Of a stretch of 64,000 bases of DNA, positions 53,001 through 60,763 are shown piece after piece. The stretch comes from Mucilaginibacter auburnensis (lineage in GTDB: Bacteria > Bacteroidota > Bacteroidia > Sphingobacteriales > Sphingobacteriaceae): assembly GCF_002797815.1 (NCBI RefSeq), contig NZ_PGFJ01000002.1, positions 682,001 to 746,000 of the forward strand, read 5' to 3'. Position 1 is the first letter of the stretch, and the number at the start of each line of letters is the position of its first letter. The position numbers and the translations under genes are program-made. The notes below the pieces were generated by a model. It saw nothing but the letters and a program-made list of their open reading frames with translations, did no database searches and had not been told where the DNA came from.

Positions 53001-53213
53001 ATAGATGACTATCTGGTAAACTCGCTTAATTACAACTACACGCTATATAAAAATGGCAAAACAGATCTGGGTAATAACGAAATACAATTAGGCTTATCGT
53101 TAATACGCGGTATGGCCGGCACGGCAAAACAAAGCAATAACAAGGCGCTCTCTGCCAAGTTCAGCGCGCAACTAAAAGATTACGCAGGCAAATTTGGTTT
53201 CCCAACCGAATAA
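50085..53213 (+). CDS. DUF2723 (GT117) large multi-pass membrane glycosyltransferase-like protein
   Basis: 1042 residues. About twelve hydrophobic helices fill residues 10-620, and the first outer loop carries LEPSTSFWDCGEFIACIYR, with Asp34 and Glu37 as the acidic pair of this GT-C-like family. The C-terminal third is soluble and TPR-like (GKTAEAKLALNKYMDELP). The family is widespread in Bacteroidota and related to eukaryotic TMEM260 O-mannosyltransferase, so protein O-glycosylation at the envelope is a reasonable inference. It is monocistronic with a terminator at 53233-53268. Confidence 0.85.
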   Translation: MNYNKINNIFGWLAFAVAAITYTLTLEPSTSFWDCGEFIACIYRLQVAHQPGAPLFTIIGKVFSLLSLGDNTKVAYWTNMGSALASAVTILFLFWSITALAKKILVKKGEEMSLASLISIIGAGLVGSLAYTFSDTFWFSAVESEVYALSSLCTAVVFWAILKWDAHADEEGADKWIVFIAYVMGLSIGIHLLNLLVIPAIALVIYFRRSQKVTTKGTIWAFLLGVVVVGTVLWGIIQFTVKGAAFSDLFFVNTLGMGFGSGAVVFFLLVIGTIVAGIYYTVKPSKPAIIAAAVCFILALAVSASIIGLVVGIAVVAALEYVIKIREKRFALNTFLLCTAFILFGYSSFVMIVIRAKAGTNLNNSDPQDAFALNSYLNRDQYGDTPLLYGQFFDAQPIDQQEGATLYRRGLTKYEPAGKKLKTEYDRNTIFPRMFSDKAGHPEFYRSWSGLAQEEHPTFSTNLGFFLTWQVNQMYTRYFLWNFVGRTNEMDGQQGGIDGDWISGWNFGKDLPYSVTKSLSYNRLFFLPLILGLLGAYFHFKRNQRDAGVVGVLFFFTGFAILLYLNQDPLQPRERDYAYAGSFYAFAIWIGLAVPAIVELVSRKAANKNAAILATTVCLAVGPILMANQEWDDHDRSTKLTPHDMAYNYLNSCAPNAILFTYGDNDTYPLWYIQEVENVRPDVRIVNLSLLGTDWYIRQMKTKMNESAPLPITMKDDQFKMGVRDVLYYSDQKIQGAIELKEVFDFMLSDNEAAKVQYQSGETSNFLPTKNFKITVNKDDVLKNNVVPADLQSRITDTVKFTYPGNYVAKDNLALMDIISHNNWKRPIYFTVTAPGSVMMGLDKYLYNEGFAMRLLPLTPDTAASAQNNVNPTVMYNNVTTKFKWGNFKTAKYLDHESLTMFYPLLSRVYIDMIEGLMKEGKTAEAKLALNKYMDELPNFIPVQEAAIRKYYLAESAYALGESAIGDKLLNLIDDYLVNSLNYNYTLYKNGKTDLGNNEIQLGLSLIRGMAGTAKQSNNKALSAKFSAQLKDYAGKFGFPTE

Positions 53214-53232
53214 ACAAGTAACTTTAAACTAA

Positions 53233-53268
53233 AAAAGCGGCTATCCTTAAACAAGGGTGGCCGCTTTT
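53233..53268 (+). terminator. Terminator of the DUF2723 gene
   Basis: Stem aaaagcggc/gccgctttt extended by tatcct/aagggtg-type pairs, followed by tgtttta. Confidence 0.8.
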
Positions 53269-53269
53269 G

Positions 53270-53530
53270 TTTTATATTAACTTAGTGTATTGAAACCTGT
53301 CCCAAACGGTGGACCAAAATTGGAGTAGCGACAGTCTAATTTCAATCAACTGTAATTTAGATAGTTAACCAATTTTTAAGCGTAATGCTACTGACTTAAA
53401 AGTTATCCCAGAAAACAATCATAAAACATCAAACAGTTGATTAACAAGCGATTAAATCAACTGTCGACACCAAAAAAAAACCTTAGGACGCATATCAACG
53501 TGGTACAACTAAGTGTGTTAAAACATAAAA
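53270..53530. other. AT-rich spacer without a gene
   Basis: About 260 bases with no coding ORF. A 10-bp perfect inverted pair (acagttgatt 53433-53442 / aatcaactgt 53455-53464) is present, and a third copy of the word (caatcaactgt) lies near 53345. The segment acctgtcccaaacggtggac near 53298 resembles the end of an insertion sequence, but no transposase or second end was found. Confidence 0.35.
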
Positions 53531-53555
53531 GGCGACCGGTATAAACCAATCGCCT
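53531..53555 (-). terminator. Terminator of accA
   Basis: Stem ggcga/tcgcc continued by ggt/acc around an ATAA loop, 26 bases past the accA stop; the minus strand continues ttttatgtttt. Confidence 0.7.
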
Positions 53556-53581
53556 CAATTTTTGATCTTCAATCTTCGGGT

Positions 53582-54538
53582 TTATCCGTCAATCACAACA
53601 CCCATTGAGCAGAATTTCTCAATGCGCTCTGCTACCAGTTCGTTTATGTCGCGCTCTTTTAACGTTTTCAGTTCTTTTATCAATTGCTTTTTAACAATGG
53701 CTGCCATAGCCACCGGGTCTTGATGCGCGCCACCCAGCGGTTCTTTGATCACACCGTCGATCAATTTGTTTTTCAGCATCTCGGTTGAGGTAAGCTTCAA
53801 CATTTCTGCAGCCCGTTCCTTATGCTCCCAAGTTTTAAACAAAATGGTTGAGCAGTTCTCGGGCGATATAACTGAATACCAAGAGTTATCCAACATTAAA
53901 ACCCTGTCGCCAACACCAATACCCAAAGCACCACCAGATGCACCTTCACCAATAATAACGCAAATGATAGGTACCTTCAATACAGACATTTCCAAAATGT
54001 TACGGGCAATAGCCTCACCTTGTCCACGCTCTTCCGCTTCCAAACCAGGGTAAGCACCCGGCGTATCAATTAAGGTAACTACCGGCTTATTGAACTTCTC
54101 GGCCAGTTTCATCAACCTTAAAGCCTTGCGGTAACCCTCTGGGTTGGCCATACCGAAATTACGGTACTGGCGCTCTTTGGTGTTACGCCCTTTCTGGTGG
54201 CCAATAAACATTACGGTTTGCCCATTCAAGGTACCAAAGCCGCCAATAATGGCTTTGTCATCACCCACGGTACGGTCGCCGTGCAGTTCAATAAAATCAT
54301 CACACATCAGCTCCAGATACTGCAAGGTATATGGACGCTCAGGGTGACGAGAAATTTGCACTTTTTGCCAGCCGTTAAGGTTGGAGTATATTTGAGTACG
54401 CGCTTCGTCGAGTTTGCCTTGAAGTTCGTTAATAGTGGCAGACATATCCAGCTTATTCTTCTCTTCCATCTGCTTCACTTTTTCAATCTGCTGCTCCAGC
54501 TCGGCTAAAGGCTTTTCGAAATCAAACGATATTTTCAT
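53582..54538 (-). CDS. accA: Acetyl-CoA carboxylase carboxyltransferase subunit alpha
   Basis: 318 residues from ATG at 54538 ([20 protein letters not shown]); the longer frame to 54580 lacks family support. With AccD it transfers the carboxyl group from biotin to acetyl-CoA in fatty acid synthesis. Motifs: [35 protein letters not shown] and [18 protein letters not shown], with [11 protein letters not shown] forming an oxyanion region. Length is normal. Confidence 0.96.
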   Translation of the reverse strand: MKISFDFEKPLAELEQQIEKVKQMEEKNKLDMSATINELQGKLDEARTQIYSNLNGWQKVQISRHPERPYTLQYLELMCDDFIELHGDRTVGDDKAIIGGFGTLNGQTVMFIGHQKGRNTKERQYRNFGMANPEGYRKALRLMKLAEKFNKPVVTLIDTPGAYPGLEAEERGQGEAIARNILEMSVLKVPIICVIIGEGASGGALGIGVGDRVLMLDNSWYSVISPENCSTILFKTWEHKERAAEMLKLTSTEMLKNKLIDGVIKEPLGGAHQDPVAMAAIVKKQLIKELKTLKERDINELVAERIEKFCSMGVVIDG

Positions 54539-54620
54539 ATATATTAATGAGGCCGCTAAATTAAACAAAACCAATCGCAATTTGCATGTTAATAATCACG
54601 CAATGTTTAAGTAACACTAA

Positions 54621-55115
54621 CTACTTTTTTTGAAGCGCTTCAAATTTAGCGATCTGCTGCTGCGACAGCAATTTCTCGGTAGCCAAACAAGCCTGTAAAA
54701 TGGCGTTTTTCAGTTCGCCCTGGTATAAACCATGCCTGTTTGTATAAAAGATCAGGTTACCGTCGCTCATCTTTCGGGTTCTGAACAGGCTATCCAACAT
54801 TTTCTCATTAGCAATTACCGAACCGCCTATTTGTACGCGGCGGCGCTGCATCTGTGTGTTGATGTCAGTTATCTTTTTTATCTGAACAGGACTCAGGTTT
54901 AGCTGGTTGCTTAGTTTCAACACCTTATCCGGCATGGGGTAATGGTTCATTTCGGCTACCATGGCCATATCTGTTGACGCCTGGCCTTTTAAATAAGCAT
55001 TATATTCCTGGTAAGATAAAGTACGTACCGGAGATTTACCGGTAGTGTCTGTTTGAGCCTGAGCAAACGCACCGCACAAGAGAGCAGAGGAAAAAAGTAA
55101 AGTTTTCAGCATCAT
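54621..55115 (-). CDS. Exported Spy/CpxP-like helical protein
   Basis: About 164 residues from ATG at 55115, with signal peptide MMLKTLLFSSALLCGAFAQAQ. The mature part is helical with LSNQLNLSPVQIKKITDIN, RRRVQIGGSVIANEKMLDSLF and LSQQQIAKFEALQ. Two LTxxQ-like motifs flanking a long antiparallel helix are seen in Spy/CpxP periplasmic chaperones and metal-sensor adaptors. The assignment rests on this pattern only. It is divergent from the AlkD-like gene with a palindrome between them. Confidence 0.55.
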   Translation of the reverse strand: MMLKTLLFSSALLCGAFAQAQTDTTGKSPVRTLSYQEYNAYLKGQASTDMAMVAEMNHYPMPDKVLKLSNQLNLSPVQIKKITDINTQMQRRRVQIGGSVIANEKMLDSLFRTRKMSDGNLIFYTNRHGLYQGELKNAILQACLATEKLLSQQQIAKFEALQKK

Positions 55116-55150
55116 ATAAATGGTTTTTCTAAACTCTTTAACCATTTTAG

Positions 55151-55180
55151 GTATGTAAAGTTCGATTAAATTTTACATAC
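55151..55180. promoter_or_regulatory. Possible operator: 9-bp inverted repeat between divergent genes
   Basis: gtatgtaaa (55151-55159) and tttacatac (55172-55180) are exact complements 12 bases apart, in the 80-base gap between the divergent Spy-like and AlkD-like genes. The symmetry and placement suggest a dimeric regulator site. Confidence 0.4.
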
Positions 55181-55195
55181 TTGTATTCACATACT

Positions 55196-55849
55196 ATGGA
55201 AGCGTCAGATATTATAGAGCTGTTAAAGCAATCATCCTCCCCTGCTTATCGCGAAGGCATGCTTCGCTTTGGCATTGATAACAGCAATGCACTTGGTGTA
55301 CGCATACCCGATCTGCGTAAGCTGGCTAAGGTAATTAAGATTGACCACTCGCTGGCGCAGCAGCTTTGGGATACCAACGTACACGAAGCAAAATTGCTGG
55401 CTACCATGATAGACGACCCTAAGTTGGTAACCGGGCAACAAATAGACGAATGGACACTTAGTTTTGATAGCTGGGATATTTGCGACCAGGCGTGCAGTAA
55501 TTTATTCGCGCGTACCCCCTTTGCCATTGAGAAAGCTATTGAGTACTGCAATCGGGAAGAGGAATTTGTAAAGCGGGCCGGATTTGTAATAATGGCGGCC
55601 TTCTCCGTCCATGATAAAAAGGCCGATGACATGGTGTTTATTAAGTTTATGCCAATAATAGAGCGTGAGGCTAATGACGAGCGTAATTTTGTTAAGAAAG
55701 CAGTTAACTGGGCGCTGCGGCAAATTGGCAAACGCAATGGCGCGCTGAAACAGGTAGCCATAGCCACAGGCGAACGCATTTTGCAACAAAATAATAAAGC
55801 CGCCAAATGGATAGCTAACGATGCTTTGCGCGAATTGCGCAGTAGATGA
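55196..55849 (+). CDS. AlkD-like DNA alkylation repair protein
   Basis: 217 residues from ATG at 55196; a TTG five codons upstream is possible. It is an all-helical HEAT-like repeat protein of the DNA_alkylation (AlkC/AlkD) family: RIPDLRKLAK, SFDSWDICDQACSNLF, EFVKRAGFVIMAA and ERNFVKKAVNWALRQIGKRN. The WD pair in DSWDICDQ matches the active-site region that holds catalytic Trp and Asp in AlkD glycosylases. It would excise alkylated bases such as 3-methyladenine. It lies 79 bases upstream of the heme oxygenase gene in the same direction. Confidence 0.85.
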   Translation: MEASDIIELLKQSSSPAYREGMLRFGIDNSNALGVRIPDLRKLAKVIKIDHSLAQQLWDTNVHEAKLLATMIDDPKLVTGQQIDEWTLSFDSWDICDQACSNLFARTPFAIEKAIEYCNREEEFVKRAGFVIMAAFSVHDKKADDMVFIKFMPIIEREANDERNFVKKAVNWALRQIGKRNGALKQVAIATGERILQQNNKAAKWIANDALRELRSR

Positions 55850-55928
55850 AGAAATATTTATCCGTTCTGCAACGTTAATGCAATAGAAGCTATACATTAG
55901 CCCGTTGATATCCCCTTTGAAAATACCT

Positions 55929-56498
55929 ATGTTAACTGAAAAAATAAAAGCGACGACCTTACAATATCATCAGGAAACGGAAAAGATATTGGTTGGTAAA
56001 ATGAAAAGCATGCGGTCGGTGGCCGATTACGCGCATATACTTGAACTGTTTTATGGTTATTTTGGAGGACTGGAGCTACTAATAGACAAACACATCAATA
56101 CCCAAAACCTGCCTGACTATACTGATCGCCGCAAAACAGCTGCACTGGCAAATGATCTGACTAACCTCAAAGGTAATTTGCCACCAAAGGCAGAAGATAC
56201 TGAATTGCCCCAGATCAACAATTTACTACAGGCGTTTGGTGCCTTATATGTTATTGAGGGGTCAACACTGGGCGGAAAGATCATCAGTAAAATGGTACAG
56301 CAACATTTGGGAATAACAGATGGACAGGGACTATCCTTCTTTAACGGCTACGGTGAAGACACCGGCAACAAGTGGGTTCAATTTCAGCAGAAACTCAATG
56401 CCATAGCTCCCACTGAAGCACAACAAACCGAAGTAATTGCTGCCGCTAATAATACCTTTGAAAAATTCAGGGATTGGATGGTGAAATTTAGTGATTAG
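55929..56498 (+). CDS. bphO: Biliverdin-forming heme oxygenase (BphO type)
   Basis: About 189 residues from ATG at 55929. The helical HO fold has a candidate proximal His14 in TTLQYHQETE and the distal-helix motif YVIEGSTLGGKII, characteristic of bacterial BphO/HemO enzymes. It opens heme to biliverdin, CO and iron. The bacteriophytochrome gene that needs biliverdin as chromophore is convergent and adjacent (56632-58854), the typical pairing, though in most genomes they form one operon. It may be cotranscribed with the AlkD-like gene. Confidence 0.85.
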   Translation: MLTEKIKATTLQYHQETEKILVGKMKSMRSVADYAHILELFYGYFGGLELLIDKHINTQNLPDYTDRRKTAALANDLTNLKGNLPPKAEDTELPQINNLLQAFGALYVIEGSTLGGKIISKMVQQHLGITDGQGLSFFNGYGEDTGNKWVQFQQKLNAIAPTEAQQTEVIAAANNTFEKFRDWMVKFSD

Positions 56499-56633
56499 TT
56501 GACTGGAGATCAGTGATTAGTTAGCTATCGTCTAATCGCCGCTCCGCTAATCTCTAATATCTAAATCAAAGTATGGTTGATTAGTTCGCTTATCTGCCTA
56601 ATCGCTATTCAACCAATCTCTGATCACTAAATC
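56494..56633. repeat. Word-repeat inverted spacer ('gtgattagttgac' / 'aatctctgatcac')
   Basis: The gap between convergent bphO and the phytochrome gene is made of gattag words on the left and ctaatc/aatctctgatcactaaatc words on the right, able to pair. Shorter relatives occur at 28233-28270 and 33231-33250. Confidence 0.55.
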
Positions 56634-58854
56634 ACACCCCTTTCTTAAACGACACAAAAAAAGTTGAGCCTTTACCAAGCTGGCTATCTACCCAAATTTT
56701 GCCGTTGTGCTTTTCAACAATACGTTTTACAATAGCCAAGCCTACCCCGCTGCCTTCTATATGCTGCACGTTATCCATACGTTTAAACAACTCAAATATT
56801 CGCGGTAGCTGTTTTATTTCAATACCTACGCCATTGTCTTTTATGCTGTAAGTAATTTCTAACTCGTCTTCTTTGCCTTCAACATGAATAGTTGGCTGGG
56901 GTTGTTCCATGCTGTATTTTATGGCATTGCTCAATAAGTTGGCAAACACCTGCGACAACATAACCGGATCGCCATACGCCACAGGCGTATTTCCCAGTAC
57001 AACTTTCAAATTATCAGTATTAAAGGCAATTTTGAGATCTTTAATTTGATCTGCAATGATTGTTCCGAGGTCAACCTCAACAGGCTTTATATCCTGCCTG
57101 CCAATGCGTGAATATTCTAACACCTCGTTGATCATGAGGTTCATTTTATCAACTTTATCATTAATGCGCACAAGCGTATCTTTCACCCGTGGTTGCAAAC
57201 TGGCATCGCGGGTTAGCAGTTGGGCATAACCTTTAATAGTTGATAAAGGGTTTTTCAGATCGTGCGATATGGTGAAGCTGAATGTATCCAGCTCTTCATA
57301 AGCTTGCTTTAGTCGCTCATTGAGCATCCTTATAGCGCCTGCTTTTTGATTAATGGCATAGGTAACTTCGGCCTTTAATCGCATAGCCGATTTGATTTCC
57401 TCATCTTGCCATTCCTGCGATTTGCCTGCAACCTGCTGCGACCATGCTTCAAATGATCTGCGTGGCGATAAGATCATGCTACCATCGCTATTTAATTCAA
57501 ATGGTTTATCGGGATTACCTGCCCAGGTAATGGTTTCAATATGCTCCGGCTTAAACCAAATAATATACTCAGCTAATTCGCGCGACAAGGTGATCACCAT
57601 TATTCCGCTGGCAATGTGCTTATATGCTACCGACTCCGAGTAGATTTCGGGCAGTTCATTAGTATAATAAAAAGTTTCGCTTACGTTATTACCAACCCAT
57701 TCAATTAATTGCGCTATCTGCTTATCATCAGGGGTTTTACCCAGCTTGGTGATATTGTTTTCATAAGCCAGTAACGCCCCCGTAGCTTCAACAGCATCCA
57801 AAAGGGTAACATACTGTTCGGTAAGCGCTTCCTCAATACTATTATCTTTTAGCATCAGCTTTGAAAGCGCGTCAACGTTAGCATTTAATTTACTCAGCAA
57901 GTATTTATTAGCCTCATCCTGCCTGAACTCCAGAGCCGATGAAAGTATCTGACCGATGAGTTTTGCAGAATCACGCGCTTTGTAATCAATAAAACGTGGT
58001 GAATAATTATGACACGCGATCAATCCCCAAAGTTCGCCTTTATAAATAAGCGATATACTGAAACTTGAATGCACACCCATATTTTTCAAATACTCAATAT
58101 GCATAGGCGACACCGCACGCAGTTGCGAATTGGTTAGATCCAAAGGCTGTTCTGCAAACTGACGCGTAGATAAAATCTTTGATGGCGTTGTAAAAACGTT
58201 CGCTATTAAACGTGTTAAGTTAAGCTTATAAAGCTCGCGTGCTTGTTTAGGAATATCAGATGCCGGGTAATGTAGTCCCAACCAGCTCTCCAGATTCTCG
58301 TTCTTAGCTTCAGCTACTACCTCACCATGCCCGTCAGATGCAAAGCGATAGACCATCACCCTGTCATAACCAATAACAGTTTTTACCTGATATGTGGTAT
58401 TATTCAACAGGGTGGTAATATCCTTGTCGGCCAGCATTTCAGCTATGGAACGACCGATCATTTTCTGTATATCTGTTTTCAGATCAGACAATACAGGTTC
58501 GAACTCAAGCAAATAAGCAGACCCAGACCGGGAAATGATCAGATTATAGCTTTCACCCTGAATATCGGTATGAAATGGGTTGGTTTGATCGAAGCCGTTT
58601 ATTTTTCCAAATGAAATGAGCTGATTGATAAAATCAGGCGGTTCATTTTGGCCTATAATACTTTCAATATCCCTAATGGATATGCCCAGCAAAACATCCG
58701 GTATGCCTTTTAAAAAAGCATGAACGTTCTCGCTGTGGTAAGTTATGTTTAAATTTTGATCTATTACAATAAGAAACCCATGAGACTGAATTTGACCAGG
58801 TATATGAATTGGTTCTGTATCGCAATTGGTTAGATCAATTGGCGTTTTGTGCAT
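56632..58854 (-). CDS. bphP: Bacteriophytochrome histidine kinase
   Basis: 740 residues in the order PAS-GAF-PHY-HisKA-HATPase. Cys11 in DLTNCDTEPIHIPGQIQ is the biliverdin-linking Cys of bacterial phytochromes; the GAF domain has the HYPASDIPKQARELY motif with the DIP aspartate. The PHY domain occupies about 320-500. The kinase His lies in SFTISHDLKNPLSTIKGY, and the ATPase has N-box NAIKYSM, DNGVGIE and GSGVGLAI. It senses red/far-red light and autophosphorylates; no receiver domain or adjacent regulator is present. It is divergent from the superoxide dismutase gene. Confidence 0.93.
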   Translation of the reverse strand: MHKTPIDLTNCDTEPIHIPGQIQSHGFLIVIDQNLNITYHSENVHAFLKGIPDVLLGISIRDIESIIGQNEPPDFINQLISFGKINGFDQTNPFHTDIQGESYNLIISRSGSAYLLEFEPVLSDLKTDIQKMIGRSIAEMLADKDITTLLNNTTYQVKTVIGYDRVMVYRFASDGHGEVVAEAKNENLESWLGLHYPASDIPKQARELYKLNLTRLIANVFTTPSKILSTRQFAEQPLDLTNSQLRAVSPMHIEYLKNMGVHSSFSISLIYKGELWGLIACHNYSPRFIDYKARDSAKLIGQILSSALEFRQDEANKYLLSKLNANVDALSKLMLKDNSIEEALTEQYVTLLDAVEATGALLAYENNITKLGKTPDDKQIAQLIEWVGNNVSETFYYTNELPEIYSESVAYKHIASGIMVITLSRELAEYIIWFKPEHIETITWAGNPDKPFELNSDGSMILSPRRSFEAWSQQVAGKSQEWQDEEIKSAMRLKAEVTYAINQKAGAIRMLNERLKQAYEELDTFSFTISHDLKNPLSTIKGYAQLLTRDASLQPRVKDTLVRINDKVDKMNLMINEVLEYSRIGRQDIKPVEVDLGTIIADQIKDLKIAFNTDNLKVVLGNTPVAYGDPVMLSQVFANLLSNAIKYSMEQPQPTIHVEGKEDELEITYSIKDNGVGIEIKQLPRIFELFKRMDNVQHIEGSGVGLAIVKRIVEKHNGKIWVDSQLGKGSTFFVSFKKGV

Positions 58855-59032
58855 ATATTATTGTGAGTATCTATCAAATATGGATAATATTTTCTATAAG
58901 TTACAATTTTAAATTAAAATTTAACATACTACTTAAAGCGCTAAGCGTTTACCTAAATATAATTAAAAAAAGCCTCAGTTACTAATGGCAAAAAGTTGAC
59001 ATTTATTTAGAACAATATGCTTGCTTACGCCT

Positions 59033-59040
59033 TATATTTG
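59033..59040 (+). promoter_or_regulatory. -7 box (TATATTTG) for superoxide dismutase
   Basis: TATATTTG is an exact TAnnTTTG match, 31 bases before the ATG at 59072. TTTAG about 22 bases upstream could serve as a weak -33 element. Confidence 0.5.
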
Positions 59041-59071
59041 CTAACAAACATTAAACTTTAAAATTACTTTT

Positions 59072-59683
59072 ATGGCATTTACACTACCGGCGTTATCCTA
59101 CGCAACCGATGCTTTGGAACCGCACATTGATAAGGCAACCATGGAAATTCACCATGGCAAGCACCACCAGGCTTATGTTACTAACTTAAACAAAGCTTTA
59201 GAAGGCAAGCCTGAGGCTGATGCAAACATTGACGATATCATTAAAAACATATCAAAATATCCTGCTGCTGTACGTAACAACGGCGGCGGTCACTATAACC
59301 ACACACTATTCTGGACCTTGCTATCGCCAAACGGTGGCGGCGAGCCAACAGGTGCTTTAGCTGATGCTATTAAAAGCACTTTCGGTTCATTTGCTGAATT
59401 AAAAACCAAAATTTCTGACGCTGGTGCTACCCGTTTCGGTTCAGGATGGGCATGGTTAGTTGTTACTGCTGATAAAAAACTGGCTGTAACCTCAACACCT
59501 AACCAGGATAACCCATTAATGGACGTTGCCGAAGTTAAAGGCACTCCAATTTTAGGTATTGACGTTTGGGAGCATGCTTACTACCTGAAATATCAAAACC
59601 GTCGTCCGGATTATTTAGCTGCCATCTGGAACGTAGTGAACTGGAACCACGTTGCTGAATTATACGCTAAAGCGATAGCTTAA
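59072..59683 (+). CDS. Superoxide dismutase (Fe/Mn family, Mn-like)
   Basis: 203 residues. Metal ligands are visible: His27 in [12 protein letters not shown], His in [13 protein letters not shown], and Asp/His in [11 protein letters not shown]. The GGGHYNH segment is more typical of Mn enzymes than of Fe enzymes, but cambialistic use is possible. It dismutes superoxide in the cytosol (no signal peptide). It is divergent from the bacteriophytochrome gene and has its own terminator. Confidence 0.93.
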   Translation: MAFTLPALSYATDALEPHIDKATMEIHHGKHHQAYVTNLNKALEGKPEADANIDDIIKNISKYPAAVRNNGGGHYNHTLFWTLLSPNGGGEPTGALADAIKSTFGSFAELKTKISDAGATRFGSGWAWLVVTADKKLAVTSTPNQDNPLMDVAEVKGTPILGIDVWEHAYYLKYQNRRPDYLAAIWNVVNWNHVAELYAKAIA

Positions 59684-59720
59684 TTTCGGAAGTTCAGTTT
59701 CGGATTTTTAAGACAATTAG

Positions 59721-59746
59721 AACGGCGGCTTTAGGCCGCCGTTTTT
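59721..59746 (+). terminator. Terminator of superoxide dismutase
   Basis: Stem aacggcggc/gccgccgtt with a 5-base loop followed by TTTT, 37 bases past the stop. Confidence 0.88.
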
Positions 59747-59765
59747 ATTATAACCAACACCATTT

Positions 59766-60761
59766 ATGAAAGCCAACGTATTAGAAGCCCCTGATCAACC
59801 CATTGTTTGGAAAGAGGTTGAAACCCCTATTCCCGGACCGGGCGAAGTTGTAGTTAAAATTAAAGCCGCAGCGCTTAACCGCCGCGATTACTGGATCAGC
59901 ATTGGTAAATATGCCGGTTTAAAATACCCGGCCATTTTGGGTTCAGACGGTGCGGGCATTGTTACCGAGTTTGGCGAAGGGGTTGACCCTAACTGGCTGA
60001 ACAAGGAGGTAGTGATCAACGCTGCCTTTAACTGGGGAGAGAACGATAATGCACAGGGCAAGGATTTCAAAATTTTAGGGTTGCCTGATGACGGCACATT
60101 GGCCGAATATGTCAAGGTGACTGCAGAAAACCTTTTTGACAAACCGGCTTACTTAACCTGGGAGCAGGCGGCGGCATTTCCGTTAGCAGGCGTTACCGCA
60201 TTTAGAGCACTTACTGTTAAGGCTAAAGCTAAAAAAGGCGACACCGTTCTTATATCCGGCGTAGGCAGTGGCACAGGTACGTTCGCTTTGCAATTTGCCT
60301 TAGCTATGGGATGCAGGGTATTTGTAACAAGCGGTTCAGGAGAGAAACTGGATAGCGCCATACAGATGGGCGCATTAGCAGGTGTAAACTACAAGGCGCA
60401 GGATTGGGCCGAAGAATTGCAGCACCTCTCGGGCGGCTTTGATATTATTATTGACAGCGCCCTTGGCGAAGGCTTCGCTAAATTCCCGGACCTGTGTAAA
60501 CCCGGCGGCCGTATTGTGTTTTTTGGTGGTACAGCAGGTGATATTCCGTCAATAAACGGTCGGAAAGTGTTTTGGAAACAGTTGCAATTATTAGGCAGTA
60601 CTATGGGCAACGCTGCCGACTTTAAGGCGATGTTGGAATTTATGCACACACACCAGATTATACCGGTAATTGATGAAGTATACCCAATGAACACCGCCGG
60701 TGATGTGATCAAAAAAATGGGAACGTCTGCGCAATTTGGCAAGCTGGTATTAACTATATAA
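59766..60761 (+). CDS. Zinc-type MDR oxidoreductase, quinone-oxidoreductase-like
   Basis: 331 residues: GroES-like N-domain (GPGEVVVKIKAAALNRRDYW, ILGSDGAGIVTEFG) and Rossmann domain (DTVLISGVGSGTGTFALQFA). Catalytic zinc ligands are mostly missing; the Cys38-type ligand is replaced in 'ALNRRDYW', so it is probably a zinc-free quinone reductase or enoyl reductase using NADPH. The stop is 2 bases from the next ATG, so it forms an operon with the PaaE-like reductase. Confidence 0.85.
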   Translation: MKANVLEAPDQPIVWKEVETPIPGPGEVVVKIKAAALNRRDYWISIGKYAGLKYPAILGSDGAGIVTEFGEGVDPNWLNKEVVINAAFNWGENDNAQGKDFKILGLPDDGTLAEYVKVTAENLFDKPAYLTWEQAAAFPLAGVTAFRALTVKAKAKKGDTVLISGVGSGTGTFALQFALAMGCRVFVTSGSGEKLDSAIQMGALAGVNYKAQDWAEELQHLSGGFDIIIDSALGEGFAKFPDLCKPGGRIVFFGGTAGDIPSINGRKVFWKQLQLLGSTMGNAADFKAMLEFMHTHQIIPVIDEVYPMNTAGDVIKKMGTSAQFGKLVLTI

Positions 60762-60763
60762 TT

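Noticed and set aside
55246-55806. 186-residue minus-strand ORF
   Set aside because: It is antisense to the AlkD-like gene, which has clear family motifs; the antisense product has none.
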